DNA of 64,000 bases from SAR86 cluster bacterium AG-422-O05 (GTDB lineage: Bacteria > Pseudomonadota > Gammaproteobacteria > Magnimaribacterales > D2472): assembly GCA_003213495.1 (NCBI GenBank), contig QCMW01000001.1, forward strand, positions 1 to 64,000. Reading direction: 5' to 3'. The translations under genes were made by a program, and so were the position numbers. The notes beneath the pieces are model-generated. The model was not told where the DNA came from, did not search any database, and saw only the letters and a program-made list of their open reading frames with translations. This document shows positions 32,388 through 42,406 of this stretch, one piece after another (position 1 is the first letter of the stretch; each line of letters opens with the position of its first letter).

Positions 32388-33032
32388 TTACATTCCTAAA
32401 TTTGCAATTTTCATTGATATTATTGATTGCGAAGTCTCATCATTATATTTATTTGAAGCTAATTCATATTGTGCAAGTGCCAACTCAATTTTGTTTTGTT
32501 TAGCAAGAATATCTCCAGTTAATTCGTGGATGTACCCGTTAGTAGCATTAGATGAATAAAGCTCTATAAAAGATAAGGCTTCATCATATTGTCCATTAGA
32601 TAACAACAATCTCGATGCACTCACCCTTGCAATTTTATTAAAGATTTTATTTCCGTTATAACCATCAGTTAGCTCTACTAACTTCTTAAAATTCATAAGT
32701 GACAATTCAATATTATTATTTCTAGCATCAAAACTAGCCTTATTTAACAAAGCAAGTTGTGTATAACCAGTATTTTTGAATTCAGCTAAAAGCTGTTCTA
32801 AAATATTATCAAGTTTGATTGTATCGGGACTTTCGAGCGATATTTCTTTTAACCATTCAGAATAAATAAGTGATGCTTTCTCATTATTTTGTTTCTTAGC
32901 TTGATTCGATAGTACCAAATAACTCATGGAAATAATTATGGTTAATATAATCAGGATAATTACTTTTTTATATTTATCAAAAAATTTCAATATTGGTAAA
33001 AACCTCATATTATTTTCATATTCATTATTCAT
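32388..33032 (-). CDS. yfgM: YfgM-like TPR membrane protein
   Basis: This 214-aa protein has one N-terminal membrane helix (KVIILIILTIIISMSYLVL) and a periplasmic TPR-like domain ending in LAKQNKIELALAQYELASNKY. In E. coli YfgM associates with SecYEG and PpiD and helps client proteins across the periplasm. Identification comes from the architecture and from its place between hisS and bamB, which is conserved. It ends one base before the bamB start. Confidence 0.85.
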   Translation of the reverse strand: MNNEYENNMRFLPILKFFDKYKKVIILIILTIIISMSYLVLSNQAKKQNNEKASLIYSEWLKEISLESPDTIKLDNILEQLLAEFKNTGYTQLALLNKASFDARNNNIELSLMNFKKLVELTDGYNGNKIFNKIARVSASRLLLSNGQYDEALSFIELYSSNATNGYIHELTGDILAKQNKIELALAQYELASNKYNDETSQSIISMKIANLGM

Positions 33033-33043
33033 GATTTATACCT

Positions 33044-34312
33044 TTAAGTAATATCTTCAAAAAAACTACTAATCTCGTTGATATCCATTACTGTTTGTTC
33101 TGAATTTTTTTCAACCAGCGGTTTTATGATTATTGTATTAGTTTCTATTTCTTCCTCACCAATAATTATTGCAAACTTAGCATTATTTTTACTTGCCTTT
33201 CTAAGTTTGGACTTTAGGCTACCCTCAGCAAGCTGAACATCTATTATTATTTCAGGATTGATAGTTCTTAAGTCGTGGGCTATTTTATATGCTTTCTCTT
33301 CAAAATTACTAGACAAAATTATAAAAGATACCAATGTTTTATCTTCAATATCTATATTAGATAGCAATGCCAGCCTCTCAATACCAATAGCCATACCAAT
33401 ACATGGAATATTTTTACCACCTAATTGCTCAGATAAATTATCATATCTGCCTCCCCCTAGATAGGCGTCTTGGGCACCTAATTCATCTGAAATAACTTCA
33501 AAAACAAGACCAGTATAATAATCTAGCCCCCTCACCAATCCATAATCAATTTGTATACTACAATCTTTTGAAAAAGTATCTTTCAAGACCTGGAGCATTG
33601 TTAATGATTCATCTGAAAGAAAATCTTTTATTGTTGGAGCATCTTTAAGTATCTTTTGCGTATTTTGATTTTGCGAATCAAGAATTCTTAAGGGATTTTT
33701 TTCTAGCCTACTTTGATCTAGTTGATCTAATTGAGATGAAAACGGTTTTAAATATTCTAAAAGAGCGTTGCAATAATTGGTTTTAGTGCCCTGGTTGCCA
33801 AGATGATTAATTTTAATTACTGAATTTTTAATATTTAACGCATTATTAATTGAACAAATCATTGAAATTATTTCCAATTCAGCAACACCCTCTGGATGTC
33901 CAATAATTTCAATTCCTGCTTGATTGAACTGTCTGTATCTGCCTTTCTGAGGTCTTTCATATCTCCACATTGGTCCTAGATACCAAAATTTATGGGTATT
34001 TACATCGATTTTCTTTTCAATCACAGAGCGGATAACGCCTGCAGTATTTTCAGGTCTTAAGGTAATATTTTTTTCATTTTTATCTAAAAAAGAATATAGT
34101 TCCTTATTTACAATATCCGATGAATCTCCAACAGATCTTTTAAAAAGGTCAGCATCTTCAAGAGTTGGTGTCCTAATTTCAGAATAACCAAAATTCACAA
34201 AAATATTTTTTAGAGCATCTTCAGTTCTAAATATTGATTCTGCAAAATCGTCTGGATTAGATCTATCAGCAATCAAATCAATCATACCTTTTAAAGATTG
34301 AATCTTATCCAA
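33044..34312 (-). CDS. hisS: Histidyl-tRNA synthetase
   Basis: Class II synthetase of 422 aa. Motif 1 region is at the start (KGMIDLIADRS, GYSEIRTPTLED), motif 2 is WRYERPQKGRYRQFNQAGIE, and the histidine-specific motifs are GLVRGLDYYTG and YLGGGRYDNL. Motif 3 ends IGMAIGIERL. Order ispG-hisS-yfgM as in E. coli. Confidence 0.97.
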   Translation of the reverse strand: MDKIQSLKGMIDLIADRSNPDDFAESIFRTEDALKNIFVNFGYSEIRTPTLEDADLFKRSVGDSSDIVNKELYSFLDKNEKNITLRPENTAGVIRSVIEKKIDVNTHKFWYLGPMWRYERPQKGRYRQFNQAGIEIIGHPEGVAELEIISMICSINNALNIKNSVIKINHLGNQGTKTNYCNALLEYLKPFSSQLDQLDQSRLEKNPLRILDSQNQNTQKILKDAPTIKDFLSDESLTMLQVLKDTFSKDCSIQIDYGLVRGLDYYTGLVFEVISDELGAQDAYLGGGRYDNLSEQLGGKNIPCIGMAIGIERLALLSNIDIEDKTLVSFIILSSNFEEKAYKIAHDLRTINPEIIIDVQLAEGSLKSKLRKASKNNAKFAIIIGEEEIETNTIIIKPLVEKNSEQTVMDINEISSFFEDIT

Positions 34313-34313
34313 T

Positions 34314-35420
34314 TTAACTCCTCAATATAATCTTATCTGATTTAATTCTATTATCTTCAATCTTAATTCTGACTTGCTTTTCAAGCTCATCAACAAGATT
34401 ATCATTTTTAATTTTTTTATTAGGAGAGCCATCTATATACAAAAGATTGCTTGGGCTTGCCCCGGTGAGTCCAATGTCAGCTGCCTTGCTTTCTCCTGGG
34501 CCATTAACGTAACATCCTATAATAGCTACTTCAATATCATCAGATATATCTTCAAGTCTTTGTTCTAAATCGTTTACCACCTTTATTACGTTAAAGTTTT
34601 GACGTGAACAACTTGGACATGCAACTATTTTGACTCCTCTACTTCTAATATTTAAGCTTTTTAAGATATCCCATCCAATTTTGATTTCATCAATAGGATC
34701 TGAGGCTAGGGAAATCCTAATTGTATCTCCAATGCCTTCTGTAAGTAGCATGCCCACACCAATTGAAGACTTGACCGTACCTGCTCTATAGCTTCCAGCC
34801 TCAGTAATGCCTAAATGAAGTGGCTGATCAATAACCTTTGAAATTTTTCTATAGGCTTCAACTGTCATTTCTATGTTAGAAGCTTTTAGGCTCATTTTAT
34901 AATTTTCGAAATTATATTTATCAAGAATTTCAACATGTCTTAATGCAGATTCAACAAGCGCATCTGCATTTGGCTCTCCATACTTTTTTTGCAAATCTTT
35001 TTCCAAAGAACCAGCATTTACCCCAACTCTTATTGGAATATTGTTATCAAGAGCAGCATTTATGACCTCTTGAACACGATCTTCTTTTCCAATATTGCCT
35101 GGGTTAATTCTCAGACAATCTGCTGTATCTGCAACCTCCAAAGCTATCTTATAATCAAAATGTATATCAGCAACCAATGGAATATTTACTGCATTTTTAA
35201 TTTCTTTGAATGCTTTGGCCTCATCAAAACCTGGCACCGAAACTCTAACAATATCAGCACCTGCTTTCTTTAAATCATTTATTTGATTCATAGTTGAAAC
35301 AACATCACAAGTATCTGTGTTAGTCATGGATTGAACTGAAATAGGATTATTTCCGCCAACAGGAACATTACCAACATAAATGGTTTTAGTTTTTTTTCTT
35401 TTAATCCAATTTGTTTTCAT
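34314..35420 (-). CDS. ispG: 4-hydroxy-3-methylbut-2-en-1-yl diphosphate synthase IspG
   Basis: MEP-pathway [4Fe-4S] enzyme converting MEcPP to HMBPP, the substrate of IspH. The 368-aa protein has the N-terminal [13 protein letters not shown], the barrel segments [14 protein letters not shown] and [10 protein letters not shown], and the cluster cysteines CPSCSRQ and [17 protein letters not shown] use the ATG at 35420; a TTG just upstream is in frame. It overlaps the end of rodZ by about 20 bases. Confidence 0.96.
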   Translation of the reverse strand: MKTNWIKRKKTKTIYVGNVPVGGNNPISVQSMTNTDTCDVVSTMNQINDLKKAGADIVRVSVPGFDEAKAFKEIKNAVNIPLVADIHFDYKIALEVADTADCLRINPGNIGKEDRVQEVINAALDNNIPIRVGVNAGSLEKDLQKKYGEPNADALVESALRHVEILDKYNFENYKMSLKASNIEMTVEAYRKISKVIDQPLHLGITEAGSYRAGTVKSSIGVGMLLTEGIGDTIRISLASDPIDEIKIGWDILKSLNIRSRGVKIVACPSCSRQNFNVIKVVNDLEQRLEDISDDIEVAIIGCYVNGPGESKAADIGLTGASPSNLLYIDGSPNKKIKNDNLVDELEKQVRIKIEDNRIKSDKIILRS

Positions 35421-36162
35421 CAAAATTTATAATGTTCACTTTAGTAAGTCTATTAGCATTGGCCATAAAATCAATCTCATTTCCATTATATGTTCCTTTG
35501 ATAGCATCAGCATTGCCAACAATAATTTTAAATGGTATTTCTATTTTCTTTTTATAATTATCATTTTCATCAAAATACAATGCTTCAATGAGCTCATCAC
35601 CTACATACAATTCAATCCAACATTCACCTAAGAAATCTAAATAAAGCTCGTTTTTTGCAGTTGAATTTTTTAATTCTGTTAAAGAATAATTTTTTTGATC
35701 AATAGTTTTAGATAAATAAATGATTTGCTGATCACTTGACATAAACTCTCTTTGACTTTTTTGTGTATCTCCAGATTCAACAAAATAAATTGCAACTAAC
35801 GCTCCAAATACAATTAGAATAGGTACAGCTATATATAAATAATTAAAATTATTATCATTTAAGCTGCTTATAGTTTCTATTTTTGGAGCCTTCTTAGTTA
35901 TTTTTTTTTCAGTCTGTGAGTTGAATATATCTGGCAAGTCAGAATTAATTTTTAAATATTGTGAATATTTCTTAAAATAGGCTCTGGCAAAAGATTCACT
36001 TGGAAAAATACTATAATCTCCTTCTTCAATAGCATTAAGATAATCTTCATTTATAACAAGAATTTTTGAAGTTTCCTCAAGAGACAAGCCTAATGAAATT
36101 CTCTTATTAGAAAATCTTTTTCCAATTTTAACTGTGCTTGCTGATTTTAAAATTCTATCCAT
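35401..36162 (-). CDS. rodZ: RodZ-like cell-shape protein (HTH, membrane helix, DUF4115)
   Basis: RodZ links MreB to the elongation machinery. The 253-aa protein has an N-terminal Cro/C1-type HTH ([36 protein letters not shown]-like segment), a membrane helix ([20 protein letters not shown]), and a C-terminal periplasmic DUF4115 domain ([35 protein letters not shown]). It is shorter than the E. coli protein, with a short linker. The start overlaps the rlmN stop by one base. Order rlmN-rodZ-ispG is conserved. Confidence 0.9.
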   Translation of the reverse strand: MDRILKSASTVKIGKRFSNKRISLGLSLEETSKILVINEDYLNAIEEGDYSIFPSESFARAYFKKYSQYLKINSDLPDIFNSQTEKKITKKAPKIETISSLNDNNFNYLYIAVPILIVFGALVAIYFVESGDTQKSQREFMSSDQQIIYLSKTIDQKNYSLTELKNSTAKNELYLDFLGECWIELYVGDELIEALYFDENDNYKKKIEIPFKIIVGNADAIKGTYNGNEIDFMANANRLTKVNIINFDENKLD

Positions 36163-37241
36163 TATATTGATTTGTGCGATATAAGTTTTTTTCCTTTTAC
36201 TGTATTACTTAAATTACCCACTAATTGTCCACATGCGCCATCTATAGCATCGCCTCTTGTGATTCGCAGTGTTGCAATATAACCCTTATTCATCAAATGT
36301 CTTTTGAAGCTATTGATTTTCTTCATGCTTGGTCTTTTATAATTTGAACCTTTAAAGCTATTAAAAGGTATTAAATTAATTTTGCACGAAATGTTAGATA
36401 AAAGTTTTGAAAGTTTTTGTGCGTGATCTAATGAATCATTGATTTCATCAATTAAAATGTACTCTATGGTAATACTTCTTTTGTTCTGATAATCCTCTAA
36501 ATATTCTTTGCAAGACTTAAGAAGAGATTCTATTGGATATTTCTTATTAATTGGTACTATTTGATCTCTAAGTTTATTTTCAGATGCGTGCAAAGAAATT
36601 GCTAACGAAACGTCTATCTCTTTTGAAAGACGATCAATATTAGGGACTATACCTGAAGTGCTTATCGTTACACGTTTTCTTGAAAGCCCATATGCTAACT
36701 GATCTTTCATGATTTTTGCAGATTCAATTACAGCATCAAAATTCAAGAGAGGCTCCCCCATTCCCATAAAAACAATATTTGTTATAGGCTTACTATTTTT
36801 AGCATTAAAGTTAGCCAGCCATAGCTGCCCAATAATTTCACTACTTTTAAGATCTTGGTCGAATCCCTGAGCACCAGTTGCACAAAAAGTACATTGAAGT
36901 GCACATCCTGCCTGTGATGAAACACACAAAGTTCTCCTATTTTTTTCTGGAATAACAACCATCTCAACCATTGAACCAGATTCGATTTCAACTAAATACT
37001 TTATAGTACCTTCATCTGAAATGTGTTCTTCAATAATTTTTGGTGGCTCTATAATCGCAATATCTTTTAGTTTTTCACGCAAGTTTTTATTAAAGTTAGT
37101 CATTAAACTAAAATCTAAGACGCCCTTTTGATGTACCCAATTCATGAGCTGTTTTGCTCTAAACAGTGATTCATCTATTTCAGAAAAAAATCTTTCAAGA
37201 GACTCAAGTGAGTAACCTAAAAGATTTATTTTTTTTGACAA
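36162..37241 (-). CDS. rlmN: Dual-specificity rRNA/tRNA methyltransferase RlmN
   Basis: Radical-SAM enzyme that methylates C2 of A2503 in 23S rRNA and A37 in some tRNAs. The 359-aa protein carries the cluster motif CALQCTFC (Cys113, Cys117, Cys120), the family's TNIVFMGMGEPLLNFD, the sequence RVTISTSGIVPNID, and the C-terminal catalytic Cys in IDGACGQLVG. It lies 1 base after the ndk stop, as in E. coli. Confidence 0.96.
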   Translation of the reverse strand: MSKKINLLGYSLESLERFFSEIDESLFRAKQLMNWVHQKGVLDFSLMTNFNKNLREKLKDIAIIEPPKIIEEHISDEGTIKYLVEIESGSMVEMVVIPEKNRRTLCVSSQAGCALQCTFCATGAQGFDQDLKSSEIIGQLWLANFNAKNSKPITNIVFMGMGEPLLNFDAVIESAKIMKDQLAYGLSRKRVTISTSGIVPNIDRLSKEIDVSLAISLHASENKLRDQIVPINKKYPIESLLKSCKEYLEDYQNKRSITIEYILIDEINDSLDHAQKLSKLLSNISCKINLIPFNSFKGSNYKRPSMKKINSFKRHLMNKGYIATLRITRGDAIDGACGQLVGNLSNTVKGKKLISHKSI

Positions 37242-37242
37242 T

Positions 37243-37668
37243 TTATTTATTCAATATCTCTTCTGGTGAGAAAAAATATTCAATCTCCCTTTTTGCACTA
37301 TTAATTGAATCAGAACCATGAACTGCATTAGCATCAATGCTATTTGCAAAATCAGCTCTTATCGTACCTGGCGATGCTTCTTGAGGATTAGTACTTCCCA
37401 TAAGATCTCTATTCAACTGAACTGCATTTTCTCCTTCTAGAACCTGAACAAATACAGGGCCTGATGTCATAAATTTCTTTAAATCATTAAAAAAAGGCTT
37501 TCCATCATGCTCTGCGTAGAAGCCAGAAGCTTTTTCATCATTAAGTTGAATTAATTTACCTGCAACAAGGTGTAGACCGTTTTCTTCAAATCTAGCAATA
37601 ATCTTTCCAATTACGTTCTTTGCTACTGCATCTGGTTTGATAATTGATAGTGTTTTTTCAATTGCCAT
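37243..37668 (-). CDS. ndk: Nucleoside diphosphate kinase
   Basis: Balances NTP and dNTP pools through a phospho-His intermediate. The 141-aa protein has [18 protein letters not shown] at the start, the GTIRADFA motif, and the active-site His117 in [16 protein letters not shown]. All are canonical. Confidence 0.97.
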   Translation of the reverse strand: MAIEKTLSIIKPDAVAKNVIGKIIARFEENGLHLVAGKLIQLNDEKASGFYAEHDGKPFFNDLKKFMTSGPVFVQVLEGENAVQLNRDLMGSTNPQEASPGTIRADFANSIDANAVHGSDSINSAKREIEYFFSPEEILNK

Positions 37669-37704
37669 AGTTAATCCTTAAAAATATTCGCTATTATATT
37701 AAAG

Positions 37705-37908
37705 TTAGTCGCATTCTTCTATCCAATGCATTTGAATAGCTTCTAAAATTTTTTCATTAGACTTTTCAGGATCTCCAATAAAATTTTCAAGTTTGCATAT
37801 TTTATTATGCAAATCAGGAAAACTTATCCATTGAGGATTAACATCTGGATATTTATCGGATAACTCAATAGCAATATCTAATACATCTAACCAATCTAAG
37901 TTATTCAT
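37705..37908 (-). CDS. iscX: Fe-S cluster assembly protein IscX
   Basis: A 67-aa acidic protein of the IscX/YfhJ family that binds IscS and Fe and tunes cluster assembly. Family features seen: LDWLDVLDIAIELSDKYPDVNP and the C-terminal ILEAIQMHWIEE. It overlaps the fdx stop by one base and ends the isc operon. Confidence 0.93.
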   Translation of the reverse strand: MNNLDWLDVLDIAIELSDKYPDVNPQWISFPDLHNKICKLENFIGDPEKSNEKILEAIQMHWIEECD

Positions 37909-38249
37909 TAGTGATCCTCTGAAACCATATTTATATTATATTTTGGAAGCTCGATCTCAATTTCTTCATTTTCAGGTGGTATTGTTTGACAGCTCAGCCG
38001 TGATGTTTGTTCTAAACCCCACGCCTTATCAAGTAAATCTTCTTCCATATCACTAGCTGCTTCAAGCTTATCAAATCCTTTTCTAACAATACAATGACAG
38101 GTTGTACATGCACATGACATTTCACAGGCATGCTCAATTTTAATATCATGTCTTAGTGCTGCTTCACAAATGGTTTCATCGGGATATGATTCAATTTCAG
38201 CTCCAGCTGGACAAATCTCCTCATGTGGCCAGATTTTAATTTTTGCCAT
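37908..38249 (-). CDS. fdx: ISC [2Fe-2S] ferredoxin
   Basis: Electron donor for cluster assembly on IscU. The 113-aa protein has the adrenodoxin-type ligands Cys42, Cys48, Cys51 (CEMSCACTTCHCIV) and Cys87 (RLSCQTI). It follows iscA by 3 bases. In most gammaproteobacteria hscB and hscA lie in this gap; here they are absent. Confidence 0.96.
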   Translation of the reverse strand: MAKIKIWPHEEICPAGAEIESYPDETICEAALRHDIKIEHACEMSCACTTCHCIVRKGFDKLEAASDMEEDLLDKAWGLEQTSRLSCQTIPPENEEIEIELPKYNINMVSEDH

Positions 38250-38252
38250 TAT

Positions 38253-38594
38253 CTAAAGGGTAAAGCTTTCACCGCACCCGCAGACGGCTTTAGCATTTGG
38301 ATTGATGAATTTAATTCCTTTATTTAGTCCGTCATCAACATAATCGATTAGACTGCCTTTCAAAAAAGTAAAACTAGTTGAATCAACAAATATTGTGCAG
38401 CCTTCCTTATTGAAACTTATGTAATCATCTAAAACATGATCAGCAAAATCAAATGTATATTCATATCCAGAACAACCAGCTTTCTTGATGCCTATGATGA
38501 TGCCTTCGCCTTTGCCACGCTCTTTGAGCATTTCAGTAAAATGAGAAACTGCACTGTCAGAAAAATTTATTTCTGAAGTATTAATTGAATTCAT
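38253..38594 (-). CDS. iscA: Iron-sulfur assembly protein IscA
   Basis: A-type carrier of 113 aa. Its three cluster cysteines are in the KKAGCSGYEYTF loop and the C-terminal CGCGESF. It lies between iscU and fdx; the usual A-type fold motif (AVSHFTEMLKERGKGEGIIIG) is at the start. Confidence 0.95.
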   Translation of the reverse strand: MNSINTSEINFSDSAVSHFTEMLKERGKGEGIIIGIKKAGCSGYEYTFDFADHVLDDYISFNKEGCTIFVDSTSFTFLKGSLIDYVDDGLNKGIKFINPNAKAVCGCGESFTL

Positions 38595-38606
38595 AATAAC
38601 TCTTAT

Positions 38607-39011
38607 TTATTGTTTAGCTTCATAATCTTCTATTGCTTGTCTAATAGAGTCTTCAGCAAGAACAGAGCAATGTATTTTAATTGGAGGCAATTCAAGAGCT
38701 TTTACTATCTCAATATTTTTAATTGCCTTAGCCTCTTCAAGTGTTTTTCCAATAAGCATATCAACTAATTCACTGGAAGATGCTATTGCACTTCCACACC
38801 CATAAGTTTTAAATTTTACATCTTTAATAACATGAGTATTTCCCTTGGGTTCACATTTAATCTGTAGTTTCATTACATCTCCACAAGCAGGCGCTCCAAC
38901 CATACCCGTTCCAACATTTGATTCTTTTGGATCAAACCTACCTACGTTAAATGCTTCAGGATTATTTAATGTATTTTCAAACTTTTCGACAACTTTTTTA
39001 CTATATGCCAT
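38607..39011 (-). CDS. iscU: Iron-sulfur scaffold protein IscU
   Basis: Scaffold on which [2Fe-2S] clusters are built. The 134-aa protein has cluster Cys43 (APACGDVMKLQI), Cys72 (TYGCGSAIASS) and Cys115 (IHCSVLAEDSI). It also keeps LPPIK just before Cys115, a close form of the LPPVK motif bound by the HscA chaperone, although hscBA are not in this operon. Confidence 0.96.
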   Translation of the reverse strand: MAYSKKVVEKFENTLNNPEAFNVGRFDPKESNVGTGMVGAPACGDVMKLQIKCEPKGNTHVIKDVKFKTYGCGSAIASSSELVDMLIGKTLEEAKAIKNIEIVKALELPPIKIHCSVLAEDSIRQAIEDYEAKQ

Positions 39012-39020
39012 GACAATCTC

Positions 39021-40241
39021 CTAATGTAAATTCCATTCTACTTTATCAAGATCAACTCCATCTAAATGCATTTCCCACAAGGGAGATAACTCTCTTAGCC
39101 TATGAACTACATTTCCTAATATATCCAATGTATTTTCAACATCTTCATCACTCGTAAATCGTCCAAAGGAGAATCTTATAGAACTATGTGCTAATTCATC
39201 TTTTCTACCTAATGCTCTTAAAACATATGATGGTTCTAGACTGGCTGATGTACATGCAGAACCAGAAGAAACCGCTATATCTTTTAGACCCATAATTAAT
39301 GATTCGCCCTCAACAAAATTAAAACTAACATTAAGAATGTTAGGTACTTTATTATCAAGATCTCCATTAATGTAAACATGATCTATTTTTTTAACTTTTT
39401 CTAAAAATTTTTGATGAAATTCTGAAACTTTTTTATGATCAGTATCCATTTCTTCCTTAGCAATTCTAAAAGCTTCTCCCATACCCACAATTTGGTGTGT
39501 TGCAAGAGTTCCTGATCTCATACCTCTTTCATGACCACCGCCATGAATGAGCGCCTCTAATCTGACTCTTGGCTTTCTTCTAACATATAACGCTCCGATT
39601 CCTTTTGGTCCATATGTTTTGTGAGCTGAAAAAGACATTAAATCAATTTGCATTTTTTCTAAGTCAATTAGAGTTTTACCAGTGCTTTGAGCGGCATCTA
39701 CATGAAAAAATATACCTTTTTCCCTAGCAATTTCTCCAATTTTTGAAATATTATTAACAGTACCCAGCTCATTATTTATGTGCATAATGGAGATTAAAAT
39801 TGTTGTATCTTTTATTGCTGACTTTACATCTTCTGGATCAATAACACCTTTATCATTTGGGTCTAAGTAAGTAACTTCAAACCCCTCTCTTTCTAATTGT
39901 CTGCATGGATCTAATACTGCTTTATGTTCAATTTTTGAAGTAATAATATGATTACCTTTTGATTTATAAAACCTAGCAACGCCTTTAATTGCTAGATTGT
40001 CTGCTTCTGTAGCACCAGAAGTCCAAACAATTTCTCTTGGATCACAATTAACGAGATTAGCAACATGAGATCTAGCTTCTTCTACTGCTTCATCTGCTTT
40101 CCAACCAAATCTATGAGATCTTGATGCAGGATTACCAAATTGCCCATCAGGTGTTAAAAATTCCATCATTTTAGATGCAACTCTGGGGTCAACAGGTGTA
40201 GTCGATGCGTAATCTAAATAAATGGTAGATCGTGTGCTCAT
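39021..40241 (-). CDS. iscS: Cysteine desulfurase IscS
   Basis: PLP enzyme that supplies sulfur for clusters and tRNA thiolation. The 406-aa protein has the PLP Lys208 ([14 protein letters not shown]), the persulfide Cys330 loop ([13 protein letters not shown]), and the start [15 protein letters not shown]. It abuts the iscR stop and precedes iscU by 9 bases. Confidence 0.97.
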   Translation of the reverse strand: MSTRSTIYLDYASTTPVDPRVASKMMEFLTPDGQFGNPASRSHRFGWKADEAVEEARSHVANLVNCDPREIVWTSGATEADNLAIKGVARFYKSKGNHIITSKIEHKAVLDPCRQLEREGFEVTYLDPNDKGVIDPEDVKSAIKDTTILISIMHINNELGTVNNISKIGEIAREKGIFFHVDAAQSTGKTLIDLEKMQIDLMSFSAHKTYGPKGIGALYVRRKPRVRLEALIHGGGHERGMRSGTLATHQIVGMGEAFRIAKEEMDTDHKKVSEFHQKFLEKVKKIDHVYINGDLDNKVPNILNVSFNFVEGESLIMGLKDIAVSSGSACTSASLEPSYVLRALGRKDELAHSSIRFSFGRFTSDEDVENTLDILGNVVHRLRELSPLWEMHLDGVDLDKVEWNLH

Positions 40242-40676
40242 CTAATTTATCTCTTTAAACTTAATATATGGGCTATCGCTATTTTCTACAAGACTTTCAA
40301 TAGTTATTTTGTCTAAATAATTTTCTACAACAATATTCAAATCATGCCATAAATCATGGGTGATACACTTCTTACCATTATGACAGGCTGAGGTTCCGTT
40401 ACATTTAGTAGCATCCAGAATCTCATCGACTGCATTCATCACCTCTTTAATGGATACACTAGAAGGATCTTTTGCATATACATATCCTCCATTTCTACCT
40501 CTGATGCTTTTTACAATACCAGCGATTCTTAGCTTTCTAAATATTTGCTCTAGATAAGTTAGTTTTATATTTTGGTTTACCGAAATATCACTCAAAGAAA
40601 CTGGTCCTGTAGATTGCAAAAAACTAAGTTCTGTAAGTGCACTAACAGCGTATCTGCTTTTTGTAGTTAATCTCAC
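40242..40676 (-). CDS. iscR: Iron-sulfur cluster regulator IscR
   Basis: Rrf2-family repressor that senses Fe-S status through its own [2Fe-2S] cluster. The 144-aa protein starts at a GTG ([14 protein letters not shown]). It has the winged helix ([31 protein letters not shown]) and cluster ligands at Cys92, Cys98, Cys104 and His107, the same positions as in E. coli. A Type 1 IscR box overlaps its promoter, so it probably autorepresses the operon. Confidence 0.96.
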   Translation of the reverse strand: MRLTTKSRYAVSALTELSFLQSTGPVSLSDISVNQNIKLTYLEQIFRKLRIAGIVKSIRGRNGGYVYAKDPSSVSIKEVMNAVDEILDATKCNGTSACHNGKKCITHDLWHDLNIVVENYLDKITIESLVENSDSPYIKFKEIN

Positions 40677-40682
40677 GGGCGA

Positions 40683-40710
40683 ATTATAAATACCTGACTA
40701 AATTAGTCAA
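40683..40710 (-). promoter_or_regulatory. Promoter of the isc operon
   Basis: On the minus strand TTGACT (40705-40710) and TATAAT (40683-40688) are separated by 16 bases, a strong sigma-70 promoter. The -35 lies inside the last codons and stop of purC, and the -10 is only 6 bases before the iscR GTG, so the leader is very short or initiation is nearly leaderless. Confidence 0.75.
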
Positions 40711-40714
40711 GTTT
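40690..40714 (-). promoter_or_regulatory. Type 1 IscR binding site
   Basis: The 25-base stretch with the core GACTAATTTAGTC followed by AGGTAT agrees with the published Type 1 IscR consensus (ATASYYGACTRWWWYAGTCRRSTAT) at all but one position, counted by eye. It covers the -35 hexamer and spacer, which fits repression by cluster-loaded IscR. Confidence 0.8.
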
Positions 40715-41423
40715 CTATATTCATGCCTAATCTATCTGCAACTTGATGATAGGACTCAACGACATCACCTAGTCCTTGTCTAAACCTATCCTTGTCCATT
40801 TTCTTTAAGGTTTTTGAATCCCATAATCTACATCCATCGGGCGTAAATTCGTCTGCTAAAAGTATTTTGTCTTTATAAACACCATACTCAACCTTAAAAT
40901 CAACAAGAATTAGACCAGAATCTAAAAAAAGCTTAGATAGGACCTGATTGACTTTGTAGGTCTGTTTTTTCATTTCTTGAATCTGCTCGGTATTAGCCCA
41001 GCCAAAAGAAATAATATGTTCGTCATTAATCAAAGGGTCTCCTAGATCGTCATCTTTTAAAAAAAACTCAAATAAAGGATTTTCCAATATTAAGCCATCT
41101 TCGGTTCCAAGTCTTTTACAAATTGATCCTGAGGCTCTGTTTCTGATAACACATTCAATAGGAAACATATCTAGTTTATAAACTAATGAGTCCGTGCTAT
41201 CAATTACTTCTATTAAATGAGTTTCTATACCATTATTTTTTAAGTGCTCCATTATAAAAGCATTAAATTGATTATTTACTGCTCCTTTTCCTAGCAATGC
41301 CTCCCTCTTTTTACCGTCGAATGCAGACGTGTCATCACTGAAGTGCATAATTAAATGATCTTCGATATCAGTAGTAAACATTGATTTTGCTTTGCCTTTA
41401 GTTATTTCGTTTATTTTTTTCAT
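40707..41423 (-). CDS. purC: SAICAR synthetase PurC
   Basis: Purine biosynthesis: joins CAIR with aspartate using ATP. The 238-aa protein has GKAKSMFTTD at the N-terminus, the PIECVIRNRASGSICKRLG motif, ILVDFKVEYG and the DEFTPDGCRLWD motif. It overlaps the bamC stop by one base (TAATG); order dapA-bamC-purC is as in E. coli. The isc promoter starts within its end. Confidence 0.96.
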   Translation of the reverse strand: MKKINEITKGKAKSMFTTDIEDHLIMHFSDDTSAFDGKKREALLGKGAVNNQFNAFIMEHLKNNGIETHLIEVIDSTDSLVYKLDMFPIECVIRNRASGSICKRLGTEDGLILENPLFEFFLKDDDLGDPLINDEHIISFGWANTEQIQEMKKQTYKVNQVLSKLFLDSGLILVDFKVEYGVYKDKILLADEFTPDGCRLWDSKTLKKMDKDRFRQGLGDVVESYHQVADRLGMNIET

Positions 41424-42406
41424 TAGCTTAGAGATTCATTAATTTTTGATAAAAGTTGTTCTGATTCTTCAATATTACCATCTTTTGAAATAGCTCTTAC
41501 ATAGGATTTATCATTCTCTTGAGTAATAATTATTTCAAATTGTGACTCTTCACCAAAAACAACTTCTGAAGAATTAATATCAGACTTTCCACCAAAAAGT
41601 CCAAAGAGTCCTCTATCTTCTTCTTTTGCATAACTAACAAAAAATATTCCGCTACTTCTATCTCTATCATTAGTGACAATTTCCGCAGCAGTAAGAGCTC
41701 TACTAACTGCTGACCAAGCTCGATCAAAGTTTAAATCTAATGCAATTACTGTTCTTCCATCTTGAGTAAAGATATTTGCTTTTTTCATTTCATTTAAATT
41801 TTGTGCTGCCAGAGATGTACCGGAAAAATTAGATATAGATGATGCAAAATAGTCAACAATTTTTTCAAGTTCACTTTGAATAAATTCTGGATTACTTTGA
41901 ATTAAATCATCTGTCTTGCTAACTTGATATAGAAAAATTTCGGTGGATGCCTCTTTGATACCATGTTCAACTTTCATTTTTAATACTGAGTTGGTATCAA
42001 AATCAATCTCAATTTCACCAAGATTTGGATCAGCACTTATTACTTCATAGATTGACGTATCCCAATAATTTTTTGATATTGGCCATGAAGTCGATGGCAA
42101 AGTTTCTATATATATCCACATCAGTTCGCCCAACCTTCTTAGCTGCACAGAGCTGTTTCCTGATGATGCAAATATTTGTCTAGGCTTAGGAATTTCTAAT
42201 TGCTCATCTAGCAGTTCGAGATCAATAACAGGATAATGATTTTCTTTATTTGGATTTGATAAAGAGCCTGGCAAAGCAATATCTTCTTCAACTTTCTCTT
42301 CTAAAAAATCATATTTTTTTTCTGGAAAATAGCCATCAGACCCTCCAAACATAGAACATGATGTCATATAAAATATCAGAAATAAAAATATTGAAAGCCT
42401 TCTCAT
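41423..42406 (-). CDS. bamC: Outer membrane assembly lipoprotein BamC
   Basis: The 327-aa precursor has a signal peptide with a lipobox-like TSC (Cys17), an unstructured N-terminal stretch, then two helix-grip domains (VQLRRLGELMWIYIETLPS; RTVIALDLNFDRAWSAVSRAL). BamC is a BAM-complex accessory. Sequence conservation in the family is low, so the call leans on the dapA-bamC-purC synteny and the lipoprotein signal. Overlaps dapA by 4 bases. Confidence 0.85.
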   Translation of the reverse strand: MRRLSIFLFLIFYMTSCSMFGGSDGYFPEKKYDFLEEKVEEDIALPGSLSNPNKENHYPVIDLELLDEQLEIPKPRQIFASSGNSSVQLRRLGELMWIYIETLPSTSWPISKNYWDTSIYEVISADPNLGEIEIDFDTNSVLKMKVEHGIKEASTEIFLYQVSKTDDLIQSNPEFIQSELEKIVDYFASSISNFSGTSLAAQNLNEMKKANIFTQDGRTVIALDLNFDRAWSAVSRALTAAEIVTNDRDRSSGIFFVSYAKEEDRGLFGLFGGKSDINSSEVVFGEESQFEIIITQENDKSYVRAISKDGNIEESEQLLSKINESLS

